Part shown: in pieces, positions 34,149-42,029 of the stretch
Position numbering within the stretch: position 1 is the first letter of the stretch
Layout: the number at the start of each line of letters is the position of its first letter
Made by a program: the position numbers and the translations under genes
Notes under the pieces: model-generated
Databases searched by the model: none
What the model was told of the DNA's origin: nothing
The model's input: only the letters and a program-made list of their open reading frames with translations
Assembly (NCBI RefSeq): GCF_001269385.1
Contig: NZ_CXOO01000029.1
Span: 1 to 64,000 of the forward strand
Direction of reading: 5' to 3'
Length of the DNA stretch: 64,000 bases
Source of the DNA: Limnohabitans sp. DM1
GTDB taxonomy: Bacteria; Pseudomonadota; Gammaproteobacteria; Burkholderiales; Burkholderiaceae_C

Positions 34149-35318
34149 ATGAAAATCAAACTCAGCCTCGTCGCCGCTGCGATGGCCCTGACCGCTGGCG
34201 CGGCCATGGCCCAGACGCAAGGCGTGTCCAAAAACGAAGTCGTGCTCGGCTCCATCCAGGATTTGTCGGGCCCGCTGGCCGGCTTTGGCAAGCAGGTGCG
34301 CCTGGGCATGATGCTGCGCGTGGACGAAGCCAACGAGCAAGGCGGCATCAATGGCCGCAAGTTCAAGCTGCTGGTCGAAGACTCGGCCTATGACCCCCGC
34401 CGCGCCGTGCTGGCCGCACAAAAGCTGGTTAACCAGGACAAGATTTTCGCCATGATCGGCCACATCGGAACCGCGCAAAACATGGCGGCCATGCCTGTTC
34501 AGTTCCAGAAGAACGTGATCAACTTCTTCCCCGTCACGGCCGCGCGTGAAATGTACGAGCCCTTCCACAAGCTCAAGTACTCGTTTGCCGCCACCTACTA
34601 CGACCAGATGCGTCTGGGTGTGCCGATCCTGGTCAAGGAAAAGAACGCCAAGCAAATCTGCGCGATGCACCAGGACGACGAATTCGGTCTGGAAGTGTTC
34701 CGCGGTGCCGAGGCTGGCCTCAAAACCATGGGCATGCAGTTCGCGGAAGTCACCACCTACAAGCGCGGCGCGACCGACTTTGCATCGCAGATGCAAAAGC
34801 TGGCCTCGTCCAAGTGCGACTTTGTGGTCATGGGCACCATCATCCGTGAAACCATTGGCGGCATTGCCACCGCGCGCCGCTTGGGCTTCAACCCCACTTT
34901 CCTGGGTTCGAGTGCAGCTTATACCGACCTGATCCACAAGTTGGGCGGTCCTGCCATGAATGGTTTCTACGCCACCATGTCGACCCAGCACCCCTATCTG
35001 GACGAGGCCGCTCAGCCCATCCGTTTCTGGGCCAACAAGTACAAGACCAAGTTCAACGAAGATCCAACCGTGTTCTCGGTTTATGGTTACAACGCCATCG
35101 ATTCGTTCTTGCGTGCGGTCGAGAAGTCCGGCAACAACGTGACCACCGAAAGCATCATCAAAGCCATGGACACCATGGTGATCCCACCCGATATTTTCGG
35201 CACTGGCGAGATGACCTTCACCGCCACCAAGCGCTTGGGCAGCAACGCTTCGCGCATGTCGCAGATCACCGACGGCCGCTGGAAAGTGACCTCGGGCTAC
35301 TTCAGCGACAAGAAGTAA
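34149..35318 (+). CDS. livK: Branched-chain amino acid ABC transporter substrate-binding protein LivK
   Basis: A 389-residue periplasmic binding protein with a Sec signal (MKIKLSLVAAAMALTAGAAMA). Type I periplasmic-binding fold motifs: VVLGSIQDLSGPLAGFGKQVRLGMML (outlined), INGRKFKLLVEDSAYDP, IGHIGTAQNMAAMPV and CAMHQDDEFGLEVFRGAEAGL. It differs from canonical LivK in the binding-site loops, so the ligand may be a carboxylate other than leucine. AGGAG precedes the ATG. It ends the operon, and a strong terminator follows 22 bases later. Confidence 0.92.
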   Translation: MKIKLSLVAAAMALTAGAAMAQTQGVSKNEVVLGSIQDLSGPLAGFGKQVRLGMMLRVDEANEQGGINGRKFKLLVEDSAYDPRRAVLAAQKLVNQDKIFAMIGHIGTAQNMAAMPVQFQKNVINFFPVTAAREMYEPFHKLKYSFAATYYDQMRLGVPILVKEKNAKQICAMHQDDEFGLEVFRGAEAGLKTMGMQFAEVTTYKRGATDFASQMQKLASSKCDFVVMGTIIRETIGGIATARRLGFNPTFLGSSAAYTDLIHKLGGPAMNGFYATMSTQHPYLDEAAQPIRFWANKYKTKFNEDPTVFSVYGYNAIDSFLRAVEKSGNNVTTESIIKAMDTMVIPPDIFGTGEMTFTATKRLGSNASRMSQITDGRWKVTSGYFSDKK

Positions 35319-35340
35319 ATCCAGCAGCAACTGCTGCATG

Positions 35341-35381
35341 AAAAATCGCCAGCACCCGCAAGGATCTGGCGATTTTTTTTT
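35341..35381. terminator. Terminator of the liv operon, bidirectional
   Basis: AAAAATCGCCAG, a 13-base loop, then CTGGCGATTTTTTTTT. A and T runs on both sides let it serve the convergent DUF2062 gene as well. Confidence 0.92.
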
Positions 35382-35394
35382 GAAGTTTTTACCC

Positions 35395-35928
35395 TCAAAA
35401 GGGCTGTGATTTGCCCGAGTTGGAGCGTTGGCGTCTGACGGCCACGCGCAGACGCCACCCGAGTTTCACCAGCAAATAAGACAGTGCGCCGCCGCCCACA
35501 CCAAAAATACCCATACCCAACAACACCGGGGCACCGACTTCTTGCAAACTGCTGGTCCAGCTTGAATTGGGTAAGGCTGGTGCCGGCAGGGTCTCTCCCA
35601 TGAAAAAATGACCGACCGGATAAGCCAGCCACAGCCAAAAGCCGAAAGTAAGTGGGTTGGTCAGCATGGTCATGACCGCTGCCGCAGGGATGTTGCCACG
35701 CCACCAAGTACAGTGGGCTGCGGCGACAAAAGTCTGACCCAAGGGAATCACGAACGCCCAAAAGGTACCAATGGCCACGCCTCTTGCCACCGATTCATGT
35801 TGCAAGCGCCACAGATGTGGCTGCAGCAGGTGATGTGCGACTGGACGCAACCAAGTGTGTTGGGCTAGGGATTCGCGGGTGGGCAATGCTTTTTTCAGGG
35901 AGGCCCGAAAGTTGTCGAATACAGGCAT
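35395..35928 (-). CDS. DUF2062 membrane protein
   Basis: A 177-residue membrane protein with the DUF2062 pattern: basic N-terminus, SVARGVAIGTFWAFVIPLGQ (about residue 45), PAAAVMTMLTNPLTFGFWLWLAYPVGHFF (outlined, about 80-108) and a last helix with GVGGGALSYLLVKL. The basic C-terminus points to the cytoplasm. DUF2062 domains occur alone or fused to glycosyltransferases; no activity is known. It is convergent with livK. Confidence 0.85.
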   Translation of the reverse strand: MPVFDNFRASLKKALPTRESLAQHTWLRPVAHHLLQPHLWRLQHESVARGVAIGTFWAFVIPLGQTFVAAAHCTWWRGNIPAAAVMTMLTNPLTFGFWLWLAYPVGHFFMGETLPAPALPNSSWTSSLQEVGAPVLLGMGIFGVGGGALSYLLVKLGWRLRVAVRRQRSNSGKSQPF

Positions 35929-36061
35929 GACATGTCCAGTGGGTCGATGCAGGCATGTTGCCGATGCTCGGCATTAGAAAACAGAAAGAAAATTCAGTCT
36001 GACACTCTTGTTTTTTAGGAATTAAAAGTAATTTTATTCAGTAAAAATAGAGACCTTCAAA

Positions 36062-36119
36062 AGGACCTGAAGTTCAAGTGGCGAGAAACTATCTGTAAGC
36101 CAGTTTATGGCTCGGTCCT
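36062..36119 (+). promoter_or_regulatory. Structured 5' leader upstream of terC
   Basis: AGGACC (36062-36067) pairs with GGTCCT (36114-36119) and encloses a hairpin AAACT/AGTTT (36086-36106) plus a CGAG/CTCG pair. The ribosome site follows about 25 bases later. It does not show the yybP-ykoY riboswitch core, which is often found before this gene family. It may be a different ion-sensing leader or chance pairing. Confidence 0.35.
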
Positions 36120-36154
36120 GCTGATGTGTGTCTTCAATAACAAAGAGGTATTTC

Positions 36155-37102
36155 ATGGAAACCGTTGCCCCCCTGTGGCTCTGGGCCACCTTTGTGGCCA
36201 TCGTTCTGGTGTCGCTGTTCGTGGATTTTGTGGTGCTGAAAAAGCAAGGTGCCCACGACATTGGTGTCAAGGAAGCGCTCAATTGGTCGCTGATCTGGAT
36301 TGCGCTGAGCTTTTTGTTCAACGGGCTGTTCTGGTGGGCCATCAAGGACACCACCGGTTCGGTGGAGCTTGCCAACACCAAATCGCTGGAATTCCTGACC
36401 GGTTACCTGATTGAAAAATCATTGGCGGTGGACAACATCTTTGTCTTCCTGATGATCTTCACTTACTTTGCCGTACCCAGCAATTTCCAAAAGCGTGTGC
36501 TCATGATCGGCATCATCGGTGCTATCGTGCTGCGCACCATCATGATTTTGGTGGGCGGTTGGTTGCTGTCCGAGTTCCATTGGGTGCTCTATGTGTTCGG
36601 TGCTTTCCTGATCCTCACGGGTGTCAAGATGTGGTGGGCTGCTGGCAAAGAACCTGATCTGGAAGACAACCCGGCGCTCAAGTTGTTGCGCAAGGTCTTG
36701 CCCGTCAGTAAAAACTACGACGGTGAAAAATTCTGGACCATCGAAAATGGTAAAAAAATCGCCACCCCCTTGTTCATGGTGATCTGTCTGATCGCCTTGA
36801 CCGATGTGATCTTTGCGGTGGATTCGATCCCGGCAATTTTTGCGATCACTTCAGACCCCTTCATCGTGCTGACCAGCAACGTGTTCGCGATCCTGGGTTT
36901 GCGTGCCATGTATTTCTTGCTGGCGGCAGTGGCCAACAAGTTCCACCTGCTCAACTACGGTCTGGCTGTGATCCTGGTGTTCATCGGCACGAAGATGTGC
37001 TTGATCGATGTGTTCAAGATTCCAGTGGGTGTCTCGCTGGGTGTGGTGGTTGGCATCTTGGCCGCGACTATGCTGTTGAGTGTGCGGTCGGCCAAAGCCT
37101 GA
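36155..37102 (+). CDS. TerC/Alx-family membrane protein
   Basis: A 315-residue protein with about nine hydrophobic segments and the TerC signatures: LEFLTGYLIEKSLAVDNIFVF (outlined, about 84-104), FGAFLILTGVKMWW (about 150), and IALTDVIFAVDSIPAIFAIT (about 218-237), the last with conserved Asp residues. The family exports Mn2+ or affects metal loading, and in other contexts tellurite resistance. ATG 36155 follows AGAGG; an in-frame ATG at 36128 would place the start inside the leader. A terminator follows at 37121. Confidence 0.9.
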   Translation: METVAPLWLWATFVAIVLVSLFVDFVVLKKQGAHDIGVKEALNWSLIWIALSFLFNGLFWWAIKDTTGSVELANTKSLEFLTGYLIEKSLAVDNIFVFLMIFTYFAVPSNFQKRVLMIGIIGAIVLRTIMILVGGWLLSEFHWVLYVFGAFLILTGVKMWWAAGKEPDLEDNPALKLLRKVLPVSKNYDGEKFWTIENGKKIATPLFMVICLIALTDVIFAVDSIPAIFAITSDPFIVLTSNVFAILGLRAMYFLLAAVANKFHLLNYGLAVILVFIGTKMCLIDVFKIPVGVSLGVVVGILAATMLLSVRSAKA

Positions 37103-37120
37103 CGCGCTGCGCTCTTGAAG

Positions 37121-37155
37121 AAGCCCCCAGGGTCACAAGCTCTGAGGGCTTTTTC
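37121..37155 (+). terminator. Terminator after terC
   Basis: AAGCCC..CAG, loop, CTGAGGGCTT and a T run, 19 bases after the stop. Confidence 0.8.
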
Positions 37156-37183
37156 ATGTCTAAAGCTGCGGAGTCTGCGAGTC

Positions 37184-38077
37184 TCAATGGGCTGAGTCGC
37201 TGGCTTGCAAGAGCCTTTGCACCAACGGGTGATGCACTTTCTTTTCTGTGCCGATTGCGAAAAAGTTTTCCTTCACGCCTTCGCAGGGACCCAGGCGCTG
37301 CACATCGTAGTGCGCCAGCAGCTCGTCGTGCACCCACTCTACGGCAGGGAAAACGCCCATGCCGCTTTCACCAAAGGTCTTGAGCAAGGCGCTGTCTTCG
37401 AACTCGCCCACGATGCGTGGACGAATACCGTGTTGTTCAAACCAATGGTCCAGCCGGGCGCGCACAGCGGTGTGGCCAGTGGGCAGCAGCACCGGAACAT
37501 CGGCCAGGCTGGCCGGAAACTTCTTTTTGGCCGACTTAAAGAGTGCTGCACTGCCATACCAGGACACAGGCGATGAGCCCAGTGCGTGGTTGTAAAGCTT
37601 GATGTTGGCGTTGCTGGGCGCAGGACGGTCCGACAACACCACGTCCAGGCGGTGCAAGGCCAGGTCGCCCAGCAGTTCGTCAAACTCGCCTTCGTGGCAG
37701 AGTAAGCGCAAATTTGGCTCGCTCATCACGGGCTGCATCAAGCGGCGCACCACCAGCTTGGGCAGACCATCCGATATGCCAGCGGCCAGACGCACGGTGG
37801 GCGAGCTGACGGCATCGCGCACTTTGGCGGGTAGATCTTCGCCCAGCTGAAAAATCTGATCGGCTTGCTGCATGGCCGCCATCCCCGCATCGGTCAGCAC
37901 CAAGCCGCGACCTGCGGGTTTGAGCAAGGCGTAACCCAAAGAGCGCTCCAGTTCGCGCACCTGGGCACTGACGGTTTGCACGGCCATGTCGAGCTTGTCA
38001 GCAGCGCGAGTGATGCCGCCCTCCTTGGCCACGACCCAGAAGTAATACAAGTGCTTGTAGTTGAAGGTGGTGCGCAT
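37184..38077 (-). CDS. LysR-family regulator, NhaR-like
   Basis: A 297-residue LysR protein. The N-terminal HTH (FNYKHLYYFWVVAKEGGITRAADKL in outline, then QTVSAQVRELERSLGYALLKPAGRG) matches NhaR, the sodium/alkaline-stress activator of nhaA. The effector domain follows from about residue 90. It lies between terC and a zinc-ribbon gene, convergent with terC. Neither neighbour is a Na+/H+ antiporter, so its target here is open; control of the TerC-type transporter is possible. Confidence 0.85.
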   Translation of the reverse strand: MRTTFNYKHLYYFWVVAKEGGITRAADKLDMAVQTVSAQVRELERSLGYALLKPAGRGLVLTDAGMAAMQQADQIFQLGEDLPAKVRDAVSSPTVRLAAGISDGLPKLVVRRLMQPVMSEPNLRLLCHEGEFDELLGDLALHRLDVVLSDRPAPSNANIKLYNHALGSSPVSWYGSAALFKSAKKKFPASLADVPVLLPTGHTAVRARLDHWFEQHGIRPRIVGEFEDSALLKTFGESGMGVFPAVEWVHDELLAHYDVQRLGPCEGVKENFFAIGTEKKVHHPLVQRLLQASDSAH

Positions 38078-38287
38078 GAGCAGATTTTTTAAGAAGGTTG
38101 ATCAGGCATTGTCTTCTTTTTCAGAGTGCTTGAGCTGCATAAAGTTCAGACACCTTGCGCCAAGACGGTGCTGCCTTGAATGGCCATTCGCCCTTGTTTG
38201 GGGTGGTCCTGCACTGACAAATGACGCAAGGGAATCCACCCACAAGCCAATCACATGCTGCGTCTGTCCAAATTCAAAGGAGTCATC

Positions 38288-38578
38288 ATGAAATGCCCCA
38301 CTTGCACCGACACACCCCTGGTCATGGCCGAGCGCCAAGGTGTTGAAATTGACTATTGCCCTGCATGCCGGGGCATCTGGCTCGATCGTGGCGAACTGGA
38401 CAAACTGCTTGACCGCGCCCTTGCAGCCAGCCCTGCGCACGCCGCGCCTGTGCCACATGCGCCCCAGTCGGCTGCGGCTCAACCGCACACACAGGCCTAT
38501 GGGGATGGGCGTTATGGATTTGGTGACCGCGACGGCTACAAACGCAAGAAATCCTGGCTGCACGACATCTTTGATTGA
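38288..38578 (+). CDS. TFIIB-type zinc-ribbon protein
   Basis: A 96-residue protein with a zinc ribbon CPTC-x(17)-CPAC (residues 3-6 and about 24-27), then GIWLDRGELDKLLDRA, the standard zf-TFIIB signature. An Ala/His/Pro-rich linker and a basic tail (YKRKKSWLHDIFD) follow. AAAGGAG precedes ATG 38288; an upstream in-frame ATG at 38255 is less likely. Similar proteins are widespread in Proteobacteria, without known function. Confidence 0.82.
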   Translation: MKCPTCTDTPLVMAERQGVEIDYCPACRGIWLDRGELDKLLDRALAASPAHAAPVPHAPQSAAAQPHTQAYGDGRYGFGDRDGYKRKKSWLHDIFD

Positions 38579-38734
38579 AGCAGCCCACCGCCAAGCGTGC
38601 TTGCACCTCGATGAACAGGCCAAACAACCGCTGAGCTTGCTGAGTGATGTGCGCGGCGTGCTCGCCTGATGCCTCGCTTTTCAGCGGCCAGGAGTGTCCA
38701 AGCGCCTTGACACTGAATCAACAGGCCTTGCAGC

Positions 38735-39907
38735 TCATTTTTGCGGCCGTTTGGCAATGCCCATCATCTTGGCCAAGATGCCCAGCATGACCTCGTCTGC
38801 GCCGCCGCCGATCGAGGCCAGGCGCCCATCGCGGTACATGCGCGAGACCTTGTTCTCCCAGGTGAAACCCATGCCGCCCCAGAACTGCAGACAGGTGTCG
38901 GGTACGGTGCGGTTCAGGCGACCGGCTTTGAGCTTGGCCATGGTTGCCCACTCGGTCACGTCTTCACCGGCAATGTAGTGTTCGCAAGCCTGGTAGGTCA
39001 GCGCGCGCAGGCTCTCGACATCAGCTTTGAGTTCGGCCAGTTTGAACTGCACCCATTGCTGGTCTGCCAGGGTCGAGCCGAAGAGTTTTCTCTCTTGCGC
39101 CCATTCCACCGTCCACTGGATGCAGTTGGTCAGCGATTGCAGCGTGCTGGCCGCGCACCACAGGCGTTCTTCCTGGAACTGTTGCATTTGGTAGATGAAA
39201 CCTTGGCCTTCGGCGCCGATGCGGTAGCGCTGCGGCACGCGCACTTCGTCAAAATAAATCAGCCCGGTGTCGCTGCTGTTCATGCCGATTTTTTTGATCT
39301 TTTTGCCCACTTCGATGCCAGGCAGCAACTTGCCGTTTTCCCGCATGGGCACCATGACGAGACTCTTGTTTTTATGGATCGGTCCTTCACCGGTGTTGAC
39401 CAGCATGCACATCCAGTCGGCTTGCAGGCTGTTGGTGATCCACATCTTCTGGCCGCTGATCACGTAGTCGTCGCCGTCCTTGCGGGCCACGGTCTTGATG
39501 CCCGCCACATCGCTGCCCGCACCAGGCTCGCTCACGCCGATACAGCCCACCATGTCACCCGCAATGGCCGGTGCCAAAAATTGCGCCCGCAATTCGTCGC
39601 TGCCAAAACGGGCCAGAGCGGGTGTGGCCATGTCGGTCTGCACGCCAATGGCCATGGGGATGCCGCCGCAGTCGATGTGCCCCAGTGCTTCGGCCATGGC
39701 CAGGCTGTAGGAGTAGTCGAGGCCCGCACCACCAAAGGCTTCGGGCTTGGTCAGGCCCAGCAGCCCCAAGTCGCCCATCTTTTTGAAGACCTCGTGCGCC
39801 GGAAAGATCTCGGCCGCTTCCCACTCGTCCACATGGGGGTTGATCTCGGCTTCGATGAAACGCTTGAGCGTATTCTGGATTTCGCGGTGTTCGTGGGTGT
39901 ATTGCAT
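38735..39907 (-). CDS. Acyl-CoA dehydrogenase (AtuD/LCAD-like)
   Basis: A 390-residue FAD-dependent acyl-CoA dehydrogenase. Visible signatures are VGCIGVSEPGAGSDVAG (about residue 120), KMWITNSLQADW (about 155) and CLQFWGGMGFTWE (about 352). Near the usual YEGT position it has SIGGGADEVM, so the normal C-terminal catalytic Glu is absent. The base would have to come from another helix, as in LCAD or isovaleryl-type enzymes. The GGGADEVM ending is typical of citronellyl-CoA/branched substrate relatives, which fits the atuA remnants at 28 kb. A TetR gene lies 33 bp upstream on the same strand. Confidence 0.85.
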   Translation of the reverse strand: MQYTHEHREIQNTLKRFIEAEINPHVDEWEAAEIFPAHEVFKKMGDLGLLGLTKPEAFGGAGLDYSYSLAMAEALGHIDCGGIPMAIGVQTDMATPALARFGSDELRAQFLAPAIAGDMVGCIGVSEPGAGSDVAGIKTVARKDGDDYVISGQKMWITNSLQADWMCMLVNTGEGPIHKNKSLVMVPMRENGKLLPGIEVGKKIKKIGMNSSDTGLIYFDEVRVPQRYRIGAEGQGFIYQMQQFQEERLWCAASTLQSLTNCIQWTVEWAQERKLFGSTLADQQWVQFKLAELKADVESLRALTYQACEHYIAGEDVTEWATMAKLKAGRLNRTVPDTCLQFWGGMGFTWENKVSRMYRDGRLASIGGGADEVMLGILAKMMGIAKRPQK

Positions 39908-39939
39908 GGGGGGTCTCCGTGGGGGGATGGCTTGACTGT

Positions 39940-40620
39940 TTATGCTGCAGGGGCTGGCGCATCGTCTCGCAGAAACAGCTGCAAAGCCGATTCGGTCAGT
40001 TCATCGAGGGTCGCGCGTCGGGTGGGTGAGCTTGGGGCTGTGGCGCTGGGGGCTTCATACCACTGCACCGACCAGTTGAGTGCGCCAAAAATCATGAGTC
40101 GGGCCAGGCCCACAGGTGCCCGCAGCTGGCCCTTGTTGTGCAGGGCTTGCAGCACCGGATTCCAGGCCGCTTCGTAGTCGTCCTTGATGCGCGTGATGGT
40201 TTGACGCTGTGCGTCGTTCAGCGAACGCCATTCGTACAGCATCACCGGAATGAAATCGCTGTCAGGACCCAGCAGCACATCGAACTGGTTGCGGATCAGG
40301 GTGCGCAGTTGTTCACGGGCGCTCAGGTCTTGGCCTTGCGCTGCACAGGCAGCCCTTTGTCGCTCAATGGCTTGCTTCATGCCTTCCACCATCACGGCCA
40401 GCAGCAGGTCTTGTTTGTTGCCAAAGTGATAAAAGGGCGAGCCCGGCTGCATGCCCACCTGTGCAGCGATTTCTCTCGTGCTGGTGGCGTCATAACCCTT
40501 GAGGTGAAACAGGCGCGCTGCGGCCGCAATGAGCGCTTGGCGGCGGTTGCCGTCGTCGCGCTCGTTCTCGGTCTTGCGGGGGCGACCCCGCGCGCGTTTG
40601 GGTTCAGCCAGCTCAGTCAT
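39940..40620 (-). CDS. TetR-family transcriptional regulator
   Basis: A 226-residue regulator. A basic leader (PKRARGRPRKTENERDD) is followed by the TetR HTH: RQALIAAAARLFHLKGYDATSTREIAAQVGMQPGSPFYHFGNKQDLL (outlined, about 28-75). The C-terminal ligand domain resembles regulators of fatty acid or branched-chain catabolism. It lies between two acyl-CoA dehydrogenase genes on the same strand, which suggests that it represses them. Palindromes at 26334 and 41940 are candidate operators; neither link is shown. Confidence 0.88.
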   Translation of the reverse strand: MTELAEPKRARGRPRKTENERDDGNRRQALIAAAARLFHLKGYDATSTREIAAQVGMQPGSPFYHFGNKQDLLLAVMVEGMKQAIERQRAACAAQGQDLSAREQLRTLIRNQFDVLLGPDSDFIPVMLYEWRSLNDAQRQTITRIKDDYEAAWNPVLQALHNKGQLRAPVGLARLMIFGALNWSVQWYEAPSATAPSSPTRRATLDELTESALQLFLRDDAPAPAA

Positions 40621-40636
40621 GCTTGCTTATTTGTCA

Positions 40637-40712
40637 TTTGTAGGGGCCAGCCCTGCTGGCGATGAGCGAGCGTGATCCAGGGGTGATCGCTTGCAGGCAA
40701 GCTCCTACAAAA
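40637..40712. repeat. REP-like inverted pair
   Basis: TGTAGGGGCCAGCC...GGCGAT at 40639-40663 and the reverse complement of TGTAGGAGCTTGCCTG...GCGAT at 40686-40710 face each other. Both show the TGTAGG..GC...GCGAT frame of REP sequences. They lie between tetR and the upstream dehydrogenase gene. Confidence 0.6.
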
Positions 40713-40744
40713 AGCCAACATCATGTTCGCTGGCGATGGCACCT

Positions 40745-41908
40745 TCAACGTCCCGCCAAACCCATGCTGCGCGAGATCACTTCTTTCATGATCTCGTTGG
40801 TGCCGCCGTAAATGCGTTGCACGCGGGCGTCGGCATAGGCGCGGGTGATGGGGTATTCCCACATGTAGCCGTAGCCGCCGTGCAGCTGCACACACTCGTC
40901 CATCACTTTGCATTGCAGGTCCGAGCACCAGTACTTGGCCATGCTGGCGGTCGCGGTGTCGAGTTTGTCCACGTTGACCAGCTCGCAGCATTTGTCCACA
41001 AACACGCGGGCTACCTGCACCTCGGTCTGCAACTCGGCCAGGGTGTAGCGGGTGTTTTGGTAGTTGCCCACGGCCTGGCCAAAAACCTTGCGGTCTTTCA
41101 CGTACTGCACCGTCCAGTCGATGGCCGCTTGCGCTGCCGCGATGCCGCCAATGGCGATTTGCAGGCGCTCCCAAGGCAGCTGCTCCATCAGGCAAATGAA
41201 GCCCTTGCCCTGCATGGCGGTGCCGCCCAGCAGCTGGTCGGCACTGACCTTCACGTTGTCAAAAAACAATTCGGACGTGTCTTGCGCTTTGAGTCCTAGC
41301 TTCTTCAAGCGCTTGCCTTTTTCAAAGCCGGGTGTGCCGCGCTCGATCAAGAACAAGCTGGTGCCCTTGGCACCCGCAGCCGGGTCGGTCTTGGCCACCA
41401 AAATCACCAGGTCGGCGTGCCAGCCGTTGGTGATGAAGGTCTTGCTGCCGTTGATCAAATACGTGCCGTCCGCTTGCAGCATGGCCGTGGTTTTCACGCC
41501 CTGCAGGTCCGAGCCCGCAGCCGGTTCGCTCATGGCAATCGCGCCCACCATCTCGCCGCTGGCCAGCTTGGGCAGGTACTTTTGCTTTTGTGCTTCGGTG
41601 CCGTAATGCAGGATGTAGGGGGCCACGATCTCGCTGTGCAGGCCGTAGCCGATGCCGGTAAAGCCTGCGCGTGAGAGTTCCTCCATCTGCACCACCGAAT
41701 ACAGCTTGTCGGCATCCGAGCCGCCATAGGCCTCGGGCAGGGTCATGCACAAAAAGCCGTTTTCACCGGCCTTGTCCCAGACGGCGCGGTCCACATAGCC
41801 TTGTTCTTCCCAGGCGTCGTGGTGGGGGGCGATTTCCTTGTCCATGAAGCGGCGAAAGCTGTCGCGAAAAGCTTCGTGGTCGGCGGAAAACAGTGTGCGT
41901 TCAATCAT
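40745..41908 (-). CDS. Acyl-CoA dehydrogenase (long-chain type)
   Basis: A 387-residue acyl-CoA dehydrogenase. Signatures: GAIAMSEPAAGSDLQGVKT (about residue 125), SKTFITNGWHADL (about 156), GYGYMWEYPITRAYADARVQRIYGGTNEIMKE (outlined, about 344-375). The IYGGTNEI form replaces the usual YEGT Glu, as in LCAD/isovaleryl-type enzymes. It is divergent from the thiolase-fadB operon and shares its 121-bp control region, so the three genes probably form one beta-oxidation regulon. Confidence 0.9.
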   Translation of the reverse strand: MIERTLFSADHEAFRDSFRRFMDKEIAPHHDAWEEQGYVDRAVWDKAGENGFLCMTLPEAYGGSDADKLYSVVQMEELSRAGFTGIGYGLHSEIVAPYILHYGTEAQKQKYLPKLASGEMVGAIAMSEPAAGSDLQGVKTTAMLQADGTYLINGSKTFITNGWHADLVILVAKTDPAAGAKGTSLFLIERGTPGFEKGKRLKKLGLKAQDTSELFFDNVKVSADQLLGGTAMQGKGFICLMEQLPWERLQIAIGGIAAAQAAIDWTVQYVKDRKVFGQAVGNYQNTRYTLAELQTEVQVARVFVDKCCELVNVDKLDTATASMAKYWCSDLQCKVMDECVQLHGGYGYMWEYPITRAYADARVQRIYGGTNEIMKEVISRSMGLAGR

Positions 41909-41939
41909 GGTGTCACCTTCAAGACTTGGGGGTTGGTAT

Positions 41940-41965
41940 TTTTACAAAGCGTTTGCTTGGTAAAA
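41940..41965. promoter_or_regulatory. Palindromic operator between divergent beta-oxidation genes
   Basis: TTTTACAAAGC, GTTT, GCTTGGTAAAA: a 26-bp inverted repeat with one mismatch per arm. A TATACT -10 element lies just downstream (41969-41974) for the thiolase operon. Likely binding site of a fatty-acid-responsive repressor. Confidence 0.65.
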
Positions 41966-42029
41966 GTCTATACTGAAAGGCAAACCTCACAACAGCGGGC
42001 TAACCCCCAAATGACCCCTAGGAGACAGC

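Noticed and set aside
34128..35339. Long minus-strand frame antisense to livK, and similar ones opposite the thiolases, fadB and tle5
   Set aside because: Antisense frames in GC-rich genes with His/Gly-rich composition; the sense genes have full domain support.
36002..36154. yybP-ykoY manganese riboswitch before terC
   Set aside because: The conserved core sequence of that riboswitch was not found; only a generic stem structure is visible.
40617..41195. Minus-strand frame overlapping the start of tetR and the dehydrogenase
   Set aside because: Out-of-frame shadow of the dehydrogenase gene running across the REP pair.
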